From Corbicula japonica (lineage: Eukaryota; Mollusca; Bivalvia; Venerida; Cyrenidae), in NCBI GenBank assembly GCA_038501625.1, contig JAZAYU010000009.1, forward strand, positions 5,446,396-5,510,395: DNA of 64,000 bases, given 5' to 3'. Under the pieces are notes generated by a model that did no database searches, had not been told where the DNA came from, and worked only from the letters and a program-made list of their open reading frames with translations. How positions within the stretch are numbered: position 1 is the first letter of the stretch; the number at the start of each line of letters is the position of its first letter. Position numbers and translations under genes: made by a program. Of the stretch, positions 49,801-61,800 are shown one piece after another.

Positions 49801-52800
49801 AGGTAGCGTGTTAGGTTTACTACATCAAGGACATCAGTATGCAATAAAGGTAAACTTCTCGATACCTGTTTACAACTTAAACACCAAGGATTAAAATCAT
49901 GTAAACAATACCCCACCCATGTTATATTTCGCGGTAATTTTAACAATGACCAGAATCTGTAAAATCAATATGAGGTACACGATAAAGCCTAGAACAATAG
50001 GACCTTTAAAACCCTAAGTCTCACATTACCCTCCTCTTTAAATCATTTGTGTCCTCACAAATTACTTCCAAATCTAAAAATGTGCGAATTACTTTAAAAC
50101 ACCTGATGACTGAACATTCCCAAACGATCAATTTAATTTTCTAAAAACCAGTAGAACAAACACATGTTTTAACAGTAAATACACATTCAAACAATCACTC
50201 AACTCTCTTATTTGAATCAATAAATTTAAACATTTAAACATATGTCTCAACATTACACTTAACAATCATCTCAAAATTTGAAACTTGTTAATATTACTGA
50301 CTTTACAGTAACTGCATCAAAAAAAAAGAAAAAAAATTAAAACCCGCAGAACCGTTGGTGTCTACAGTATTCTTATCCAGAAAATAGGAAATGCTGCACC
50401 ATCCTATTTCTCCACAAAGAACAGTCTTGTTACATGTTACAAATACTCTTTGCAACATCAAAAACATGAATAATTGCAAAACATGAGAAATTTATCTCAA
50501 AAATTCAAACATTATCAAGTGTGCCTTTAAATTCAAAAAACATTTTAACATTGTATAACTACCAACATTTATGAATTCAAAAACACATACAATCTTTTTA
50601 CTGAATTCTTCAGTAGCAGCCCCTTAAGGAAGTAATTGTAGTCCCTTAAGAAAAGTAACTTACACTGGTGCTGTTTATCATATATATTTACACAATTAAA
50701 TTGACTATGCCTTTATTTACTAATTTATGTCTTTACTTTGAAAATAAAAAAACAACAACATGCTTTCAGCATTACAAAAGTCAATTTCGAGACTAAATAG
50801 TAAATACATGTACTATTTTTAAAATGAATCCCAGTACTATTTCTTCATATAATTTTTTAAGATGTGTAAAGCCTTAATTTTTTTCTTAAAATTTATGTCT
50901 CTAAAATAAGTGAAAGGAGAGAGTGACAATAGCAATTGAATTTGTTTCTTAAATATCTCTGTGAAAGTCCAATCCAGCAATTTTTGGCATTCAGTAGCGG
51001 TAATAGTGAGCTCGGTTGTGGTAGGGGCGATACCTGTGTCGGTTGGTCTCCCTGTTCCTGTCTGTTTCTTTGTCCCTCTCTTGTCTCTGATGTTCGTGCC
51101 TGCTTACGTGTTGTTGTCCTTGTCTGTCCATGTTGTTTTCTTTGTTCTCTTCTTTCTTTTGCTTGTCTAACATAACGTCCATTAATTTATTTATTTCCGT
51201 TACAAGCTGCCCTAAGGCTGCACCCATGGTCTTCACCTCTTTCCTGAGGTGGGCTACCTCTTGCATAACTCTTTCTGACAGAGACGAATCAGATGAGTCA
51301 GAAGATGATGACGAGGAGCAATCATCGGGTATCGCTGCAGGTGGAGCATTGGTGGTTGTCTGGGGTTTCTGTGAATGTGATGAAGGAACCACTTGTGCGG
51401 CAGTTAGAGTGTTGATGCCAGTGGCACGTACAGGACTAACTGAGAAGTTGGATGGTTCATAACCATTGAGCATTTCATCCAGAATGTTCTGAGTGTTTAC
51501 TGTGTGGTTGGATACCTGACTGGCAGGTTTTCCAGTCGGAATTCCACTTTGGACGAGCGATTCCCTTAGAATGTCAGTAGGTTTCCTGCGCCTACTCGCA
51601 AAAATTGTCTCGCTCTCCTCTCGTCCTAACCGTTTCATGTCATTGGAGTTTGGAATGTAGTGTTTTAAGTTTTGGAGGAGACTCATTTCCTCATTTACAT
51701 CTTCGCCATTCTGGATCATAGCCTCTACCGAGGCTTTGTGAGTAGGGTACACTCGGGGGCTCACATGTTTCTCCAGTTCCAGCTGAGACATAGTGACAAA
51801 TTTACAGATGGAACAATAAAAGGGGACGCTGTCAAGGGCCACATGCTTCCGGAATATATGTGTTATCACCTTTGCCCGTTCGTTTCTATATTTGTCTGTC
51901 TCACAGCGTTGGCACTCGTATACCCTGCCCCGATTGTTGGTGAAATTGATGCTTGTTGACACCCGTATCGGCCTAGTGTTGGGCTCCTTGTTTTCTGTTG
52001 CCATGTCTGACACCCTACAAATATACATTAAACTTTTTTTTTTATATACAAAATATATTTATTTTTGTGCTTTTCTTCTTTTTTTTTTTTTTTAATTGAC
52101 TCTGCTGAGAAAGGTATATATATATATAAAAAAACTAAATGCTGAGGCTTCATCAGGCATTGTTGAAAAGAGTTCATTCTAATCATTTGTGCAAAGTTTG
52201 GTCCACTTGGGGGGAGAAAGTCCTGTATACGGTTTCAGTTTATCATAATGGATGACTTTGGTGTCGTCTCTTGACTTTGAAAACTGTATTACATAATTTT
52301 GATCACTTAATTTCTCCTTGACAAGGAATGGACCAGAATATGGTGCTTGCAATTTAGTGCATACTGCCTCTTTTCTTGAGATGTTCAAATACCATATACG
52401 ATCTCCTGCTTTATACTGATGAAAAGCCTTCCCTGGTGAATATAGGTCTGTCTGCCGCTTTGCAGTACTGCGGGTATGTTCACGACATATTTCATGCGCT
52501 TTCTGCATATTTTCTTTTAATTTAAATACATATTGTCCATAAGATGAGGCAGTCTCCTCTGACATTGTATTGTTCCCAAATGCAATTTCTGCTGGAAGTC
52601 TAACTTCCCTACCTAGCATAATTAAATTAGGTGTTAGTTTTGTTGTTTCATTTGGGGTAGCTCTGTATGCTGCTGCTAAACACCCTAAATTTAGGTCCCA
52701 GTCATGTTGATTGTCTGTAAGATAAGCTCTGATCATTCTTGTCAGTGTCTTGTTAAATCTCTCTGTCATTCCGTTACATTTTGGGTTTCTGACCGAGGTA

Positions 52801-55800
52801 CGTGTTTTGCGAATTTCGAGTAAGTTACACAGTTCTGTAAATGATTTGCTTTCGTAATTACTGCCTTGATCGCTATGAATATATAACGGACAACCATAAC
52901 GCGCGATAACTTCATTAAGAATGACCCTTGCAGTTGTTTCTGCAGTTTGATCAGGGACTGCTATTATCTCTACCCACCGAGAGAAACTACAGAAAATCAC
53001 CTATACCAATTTTCTTTCTGAATCTTCTTAACAAAACTCCATTTTGTGTTGTAAGTTCACCCCAGCATTGTAAATAATGACGTGTACTTGGACTCGCTGT
53101 GTTCAAAATATCTCCAGTGGGTTTAATACCCTTTTAGAACCATGACAACACAGGTCCAATATCTTTGTCCTCCATTTGCATATCCCGCAAATCTTGAAGA
53201 CTATATCCATTTGACCATGGAATGAAAGTACTTAAGAAACCTGTCTGTGACCTAGTACTAACAGAACAACATAAAGATCTCACCCAAACCAGGTAATCTT
53301 TACAAAAATTGACTTTTAACAATGACCAGAATCTGTAAAATCAATATGAGGTACACGATAAAGCCTAGAACAATAGGACCTTTAAAACCCTAAGTCTCAC
53401 ATTACCCTCCTCTTTAAATCATTTGTGTCCTCACAAATTACTTCCAAATCTAAAAATGTGCGAATTACTTTAAAACACCTGATGACTGAACATTCCCAAA
53501 CGATCAATTTAATTTTCTAAAACCAGTAGAACAAACACATGTTTTAACAGTAAATACACATTCAAACAATCACTCAACTCTCTTATTTGAATCAATAAAT
53601 TTAAACATTTAAACATATGTCTCAACATTACACTTAACAATCATCTCAAAATTTGAAACTTGTTAATATTACTGACTTTACAGTAACTGCATCAAAAAAA
53701 AAGAAAAAAAATTAAAACCCGCAGAACCGTTGGTGTCTACAGTATTCTTATCCAGAAAATAGGAAATGCTGCACCATCCTATTTCTCCACAAAGAACAGT
53801 CTTGTTACATGTTACAAATACTCTTTGCAACATCAAAAACATGAATAATTGCAAAACATGAGAAATTTATCTCAAAAATTCAAACATTATCAAGTGTGCC
53901 TTTAAATTCAAAAAACATTTTAACATTGTATAACTACCAACATTTATGAATTCAAAAACATATACAATCTTTTTACTGAATTCTTCAGTAGCAGCCCCTT
54001 AAGGAAGTAATTGTAGTCCCTTAAGAAAAGTAACTTACACTGGTGCTGTTTATCATATATATTTACACAATTAAATTGACTATGCCTTTATTTACTAATT
54101 TATGTCTTTACTTTGAAAATAAAAAAACAACAACATGCTTTCAGCACTACAAAAGTCAATTTCGAGACTAAATACATGTACTATTTTTAAAATGAATCCC
54201 AGTACTATTTCTTCATATAATTTTTTAAGATGTGTAAAGCCTTAATTTTTTTTCTTAAAATTTATGTCTCTAAAATACTGTATAAGTACTAATATTGGCG
54301 GGGGTTTAATTTTGGCGATATTGGCGGTCAGGGTTAATTGCGCCAATATAAAACACCGCCAATAAAAATCCCCGTCAATTTAAAACACCGCCGATTTAAT
54401 AACAGGAAGGTAGATAACTATGATACTCTGTCGCAGTTTCCTCCCTTGATAAAGAAAGATTGTTGAATGTTTCTTAATTATGAATATTCTTTGAAACCTG
54501 AATAAAAACTTAAACAAAACGAAACAAGAGTACATTTATGTGTTATTTATTTTCTTTATACTTAGCCAGAAGGAGTGTTATTTGGCGCGTGTCGTCCATT
54601 CCTTTCAGCGGCACTTGTTTTGAACTTGATGAAAAGGTATTATAGTATAGCTTTTGTACATGTAGTAAATTAAATCGAGGTTTTTTCAGTATCTCGTAGA
54701 AACCCACTTTTAAATAATTAAATGATATTAAATGGAACGAGTAGGTAAACATATAATGCATCATCAAAAGGAATATAATTGGAATATCAAACAAAGCAAT
54801 CAAGTACTGTATTAGGTAGCTGCGATAATGTTTTCACACTTAAAATTTAACACTAGAATAACTGCGACTTTACTTTTCTCTTTCAATGTCTAATTTCCGC
54901 CATTTTTCATCAAGGGTTTTATTTTGGCGGTCTGGCTTGTTAGCGCCAATATTTGACCCCGCCAATATAAAGCACTTTAAAATACGCCAAAATTTGACAC
55001 CGCCAATATTAAGCGCTATACAGTAAGTGAAAGGAGAGAGTGACAATAGCAATTGAATTTGTTTCTTAAATATCTCTGTGAAAGTCCAATCCAGCAATTT
55101 TTGGCATTCAGTAGCGGTAATAGTGAGCTCGGTTGTGGTAGGGGCGATACCTGTGTCGGTCGGTCTCCCTGTTCCTGTCTGTTTCTTTGTCCCTCTCTTG
55201 TCTCTGATGTTCGTGCCTGCTTACGTGTTGTTGTCCTTGTCTGTCTATGTTGTTTTCTTTGTTCTCTTCTTTCTTTTGCTTGTCTAACATAACGTCCATT
55301 AATTTATTTATTTCCGTTACAAGCTGCCCTAAGGCTGCACCCATGGTCTTCACCTCTTTCCTGAGGTGGGCTACCTCTTGCATAACTCTTTCTGACAGAG
55401 ACGAATCAGATGAGTCAGAAGATGATGACGAGGAGCAATCATCGGGTATCGCTGCAGGTGGAGCATTGGTGGTTGTCTGGGGTTTCTGTGAATGTGATGA
55501 AGGAACCACTTGTGCGGCAGTTAGAGTGTTGATGCCACTGGCACGTACAGGACTAACTGAGAAGTTGGATGGTTCATAACCATTGAGCATTTCATCCAGA
55601 ATGTTCTGAGTGTTTACTGTGTGGTTGGATACCTGACTGGCAGGTTTTCCAGTCGGAATTCCACTTTGGACGAGCGATTCCCTTAGAATGTCAGTAGGTT
55701 TCCTGCGCCTACTCGCAAAAATTGTCTCGCTCTCCTCTCGTCCTAACCGTTTCATGTCATTGGAGTTTGGAATGTAGTGTTTTAAGTTTTGGAGGAGACT

Positions 55801-58800
55801 CATTTCCTCATTTACATCTTCGCCATTCTGGATCATAGCCTCTACCGTGGCTTTGTGAGTAGGGTACACTCGGGGGCTCACATGTTTCTCCAGTTCCAGC
55901 TGAGACGTAGTGACAAATTTACAGATGGAACAATAAAAGGGGACGCTGTCAAGGGCCACATGCTTCCGGAATATATGTGTTATCACCTTTGCCCGTTCGT
56001 TTCTATATTTGTCTGTCTCACAGCGTTGGCACTCGTATACCCTGCCCCGATTGTTGGTGAAAATGATGCTTGTTGACACCCGTATCGGCCTAGTGTTGGG
56101 CTCCTTGTTTTCTGTTGCCATGTCTGACACCCTACAAATATACATTAAACTTTTTTTTTTATATACAAAATATATTTATTTTTGTGCTTTTCTTCTTTTT
56201 TTTTTTTTTAATTGACTCTGCTGAGAAAGGTATATATATATATAAAAAAACTAAATGCTGAGGCTTCATCAGGCATTGTTGAAAAGAGTTCATTCTAATC
56301 ATTTGTGCAAAGTTTGGTCCACTTGGGGGGAGAAAGTCCTGTATACGGTTTCAGTTTATCATAATGGATGACTTTGGTGTCGTCTCTTGACTTTGAAAAC
56401 TGTATTACATAATTTTGATCACTTAATTTCTCCTTGACAAGGAATGGACCAGAATATGGTGCTTGCAATTTAGTGCATACTGCCTCTTTTCTTGAGATGT
56501 TCAAATACCATATAAGATCTCCTGCTTTATACTGATGAAAAGCCTTCCCTGGTGAATATAGGTCTGTCTGCCGCTTTGCAGTACTGCGGGTATGTTCACG
56601 ACATATTTCATGCGCTTTCTGCATATTTTCTTTTAATTTAAATACATATTGTCCATAAGATGAGGCAGTCTCCTCTGACATTGTATTGTTCCCAAATGCA
56701 ATTTCTGCTGGAAGTCTAACTTCCCTACCTAGCATAATTAAATTAGGTGTTAGTTTTGTTGTTTCATTTGGGGTAGCTCTGTATGCTGCTGCTAAACACC
56801 CTAAATTTAGGTCCCAGTCATGTTGATTGTCTGTAAGATAAGCTCTGATCATTCTTGTCAGTGTCTTGTTAAATCTCTCTGTCATTCCGTTACATTTTGG
56901 GTTTCTGACCGAGGTACGTGTTTTGCGAATTTCGAGTAAGTTACACAGTTCTGTAAATGATTTGCTTTCGTAATTACTGCCTTGATTGCTATGAATATAT
57001 AACGGACAACCATAACGCACGATAACTTCATTAAGAATGACCCTTGCAGTTGTTTCTGCGGTTTGATCAGGGACTGCTATTATCTCTACCCACCGAGAAA
57101 AATTGTCCACTACTGTTAAAATGTATCTATTATTTCTAGCTGTACAAGGTAAAGGACCTAGAAAATCCGTTGAGAGCCTGTCTAACACAGCTCCTACTGG
57201 CATTGTTCCTAATGGGGCCTTGGGGTTGGTTGGCAAAGGCTTATTTGCTCCGCAGTTATCACACTGCTCTATCCATAAGTATACATCTTCCCTAACTCCA
57301 TGCCAGTAATACTTTTGTAATAATTTTTCCTTAGTTTTCTTTCTCCCTAGGTGACCTGACATTAATGAATTGTGCATTTGGTATAAAACATCTTTCTGTA
57401 GTTTCTTAGGAGTGAGAAACTGTAGAAAATCACCTATACCAATTTTCTTTCTGAATCTTCTTAACAAAACTCCATTTTGTGTTGTAAGTTCACCCCAGCA
57501 TTGTAAATAATGACGTGTACTTGGACTCGCTGTGTTCAAAATATCTCCAGTGGGTTTAATACCCTTTTCGAACCATGACAACACAGGTCCAATATCTTTG
57601 TCCTCCATTTGCATATCCCGCAAATCTTGAAGACTATATCCATTTGACCATGGAATGAAAGTACTTAAGAAACCTGTCTGTGACCTAGTACTAACAGAAC
57701 AACATAAAGATCTCACCCAAACCAGGTAATCTTTACAAAAATTGACTTTTAGCAATGACCATAACATGCGACCATTGAAAGTCTGACGCGATATACTGAA
57801 GAATCCTGTTGCATAAGAATAAGCAAACCACACTAGAACATAGTATGAAACATATGGTAACCATTAACCATATAAACATGTGAACTGAGAGACTTGCAAT
57901 GTCTTTCATCCATAATTTGGTTTGAACTATACTTGATTTGACAGTTTCTGCCAAACTAGAACTTGAAGTCACTGTATTTCTTAGTACACAACTAACAATC
58001 ATGAATAGCATGAGGAAAACTGAGTTAGCTTTTGAAGCAAAAGATAACTTTTCTGCCTGTAACCTTTTGTTGGGCTCTATGAATGCCAATTTATTAACCT
58101 GAATAGGTAAACAAGCGTTCTGACTCTGACTCTGTAGATTAGAGTCCATATCATTTGCTCTTTTGATGCATTTCTTGCATGGTCCACATTTAAGATTGTC
58201 TTCCATGTCAACATTGGAGCACAAACAATCTTTTGGGTTTGGGCATCTAGAAACAGCATCAGCATTGCCATGCTTTTTACCTTGTCTGTACTCAACAGTG
58301 AAGTTATAACCTGATAAAATTTCTATCCACCTAGCAATGCGGCCTGTTGGTGACTTGAGGCTAAATAGCCATTTTAATGCAATGTGGTCAGATCTGACAG
58401 TAAATGTTCTGCCTAGAAGATAATGCCTAAAGTACTCGACAAAGTATCGGATTGCCAGAAGCTCTTTATCAGTAACACAATAATTTGTTTCAGCCTTGTT
58501 GAGGGACCTACTTGCATATGATATTACTTTTTCAGTACCGTCTTGAATTTGGCTCAGTACAGCACCAATGCCATAATTACATGCATCACAATCCAAGATA
58601 AATTTGCCATCATTTGTTGGTAGAGCCATTATATTTGGGCTAGTCAATGCACCTTTTAAGGTATTGAAAGCAACCTGACATGATGGTGTCCATTTGAGTA
58701 GGCTTGAATTCTTGGTCAAATCAAAAAGTGGTTTTGCAACGGAACTGAAATCCTTGACATGTTTACGATAATATGAACACAGTCCTAGAAACTGACGCAC

Positions 58801-61800
58801 TTCGGTTACATTTTCTGGTATTTTCCATTGAATGATTTTTGAGACATTGTTTGGATCAGGTTTGATGCCTTGCGCGTTAACTCGGTAACCTAGAAACGTA
58901 ACTTCGCTTTTGAAAAGTTCGCATTTTTGTGGTTTCAGTTTCAGGTTAGCAGTACGAAATCGCTCTAATACTTCGCGTAACCGCATGAGGTTTTCTTCAA
59001 AAGTTGAACCAAATACTATGCAATCATCGACATATATAATGCATGTTTGCCATTGAAGACCCTTAAGTGCTAATTCCATAACGCGCTGAAACGTTGCTCC
59101 ACTGTTCGTCAAACCAAACGGGGTCGAAGTGAATTCAAAAAGTCCATGTTTTGATATGAATGCTGATTTAGGTATGTCATTTTCGCAAAGTGGTACTTGG
59201 AAGTATCCAGATGTAAGATCTAAAGTAGAGAAAATTTTTGCGCCGGCAAGTGAGTCTATGCATTCATCGACTTTTGGGATAGGAAACGCGTCAGGTTTCG
59301 TAACCTTGTTAACTAGTCTATAATCAACGCATAGTCGGACTGAACCATCCTTTTTACGAACAAGTACAAGAGGTGATGCCCAAGGAGAAATTGATGGTCT
59401 GATCACTCCTTGATCTAAAAGTTTGTCAGTGGCTTTCTTTTCTTCACCCTGAAAAGCAATAGGAACACGCCGGAATGGTTGCTTAATGGGTTTGGCGTCA
59501 CCGGTGTCAATTTTATGTTCGGCTAAGTCTGTCAGACCTAAGTCATTGTCATTTCTTGAGAATACATCTTGGTACTCTATCAAAGTTTTTGCTAACTCAA
59601 TCTTTTGGTTGTGTGTTTTGCCCTCACTTGCTTCTGTGAATAAGGTCTGTAAGTGACTAGGAATGCTAGTGAGCAATGTCTCATTGTTGTGCTTCACATT
59701 CTTAAAACCTTGACTCAGTTGTCTTATATTCTGTGAAAGTGACTGATCTGTATTGTGTGAGAATTGAAGACGCCTTATTGAAGCAAAATTGTTTTTGTCA
59801 TTGTTTTCTTGACTGAGGATTGTGACTGGGCTATGTTCTAAAAATTCTGCAGTACCGATTACTGCATCTTGGTTAATTGAAATCTCATTGGGAAAAGGGT
59901 TCATGATACGCACCTTGATTGTGGCACTACTGTTTATATCGGCAAGGCTGGATGCCATGGCAAGGGGGTATTTTTGCTTGAAGCTGTCCGAGGGTTCAAT
60001 TATGATGTTTGAATTGCCTTTTGAATTATCAGACTCATAGCGCTCAATAAAGGTATCTATGATCTGTTCTGTATGACCTTGAATTGTATAATGGTCTGCT
60101 GCCCGTACTTTGCGTATATTTGGAGTGATGTCATGCTGGCATGCTATTTCGACGCCGTTAAGTATGATTTTCTTTTGACTTAAGATGATATCAGCTGGCT
60201 TGCCATTTTTTCCCTTAAGTATGTCCATCCCAAGGAGTACGTCATCCTTTATCTCAGCAACAATTACTTCATTTTTGACTGTAAAATTGTCAATTTTTAA
60301 CAAAAGTTCACATTTGCCAAAATCTGCTAATGGTTCACCTCCTGCATGCATTAGTTTTCCCTTTTTGTATAAATTTGGCTTTTCAGACTCTTTAATTTTG
60401 TTAAAGACCCCTCTTGATACCACTGTTTTCTCTGCACCAGAGTCAAGTACAAAATTTACTGGTACACCCTGTACTTCCCCTTTTACATAAATACTGTCAG
60501 AGAGTGGAAAACCTCTCCTGACTGAGTTATTTAAAATATTGTTTTGGCCTTGAAATAAATTCAAAGGCACTGACTCTTGGCCGGAGGAGGCAGTCCTTGT
60601 TAGTTTAAATCTTTGTTTTCTGTGACCTTTGTATGTCCTTGACCTTGTATTTGACCTTGAATATGTGATTGACCTTGAGTCTGGACTTGACTTTGACCTT
60701 GGTCATGTCTCAATTTAGGACAGTTTCTTTTCATGTGAGATGGGTCTCCGCAGTTGAAACAAGCTCTTTGTTGTTTATTATGTTTGTAATTGTTGTTGGA
60801 GAATGTGTTGGATGTTTGATTGTTATTCTTATTTGTTATAGCTTGTAGTTCAGACCTTACTATCTCGCGCAATTTTTCTAAATCAAAAGATTCTTTGTTT
60901 TCAGATGTGCTTGATGTGTGTGTGCTATCTTTTTGTATTTCTCTGGATTTCTGTTTTCCAGGTACAATTCTTGCAATATCATTTTCGTCATTTTCTGTGT
61001 CTTGTTCATATGTACATCTAGTTTTGTTATCCTGAAATGTACGGCTTTTTTGTTTTGTTTCTTGGAAGCACACGGTGTGGTAAACAGCTTCGTCTATGTT
61101 TGTTGGCTCCTTGATGAACTCGACATGAAACCGTGCTTTGTCATCAAGTAGACCATCTAGAAATCTGCGCAATAGATCTTCTTGTCTTGTCTGTTCGTCC
61201 TTTTTCACATGGGCTTTATCATAAAGTTTCTTTAATTCAGCAGCGTATTCTTCAACTTTCTCACCATACTGCTGGTTTCTGTGGCTAAACTTTACCCAAA
61301 AGGTTTTTGAGGTTTCAACAATTCTGAATCTGCTGGTAAGCTCTTTGCATAAGGTTTTATAATTTGATCTTGCTTCATGTGTCAACTGACCATACACAAA
61401 TTCTCCAGCTGTACCCTGTAATCTTGGTAATAACTCATCCAATTTTCTTCAGAAGTCCACTGTTGTCTGTTGGCGACTTCTTCAAATCTGTTGAACCAGA
61501 CCTTCCAGGGTTCTTTACCTGTGAATGGGGGCAATTTTGGGCTATTTCTGTTTCTTCTTACAGATTGTCTGGACAGGAATGTGCTATCAGAGTCATTGTC
61601 ACTGTCACTGGATTCATTAAATCTGTTTCTGAGTGACTGGTTATTAGAAGGATGTGTGGTGTTGTTGTTGTGGGTCTGTGGTCTTTGTATTGATTTATTT
61701 GTGTTGTGGTTGTTTAGGTTAAAAATTGCATTTTTGAGTTCATTGGTGACTGTGTATAGTGAGCTTTCTAAGTTTGCAACTTTTTGTTCAATATTTTGTA

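Noticed and set aside
49265..49946. Short frames inside the LTRs
   Set aside because: Identical in both LTRs simply because the LTRs are identical; no coding features.
51130..51959. Plus-strand frames opposite the Gypsy accessory ORF
   Set aside because: Antisense shadows; the minus-strand frame is longer, has zinc-finger spacing and is kept in two copies.
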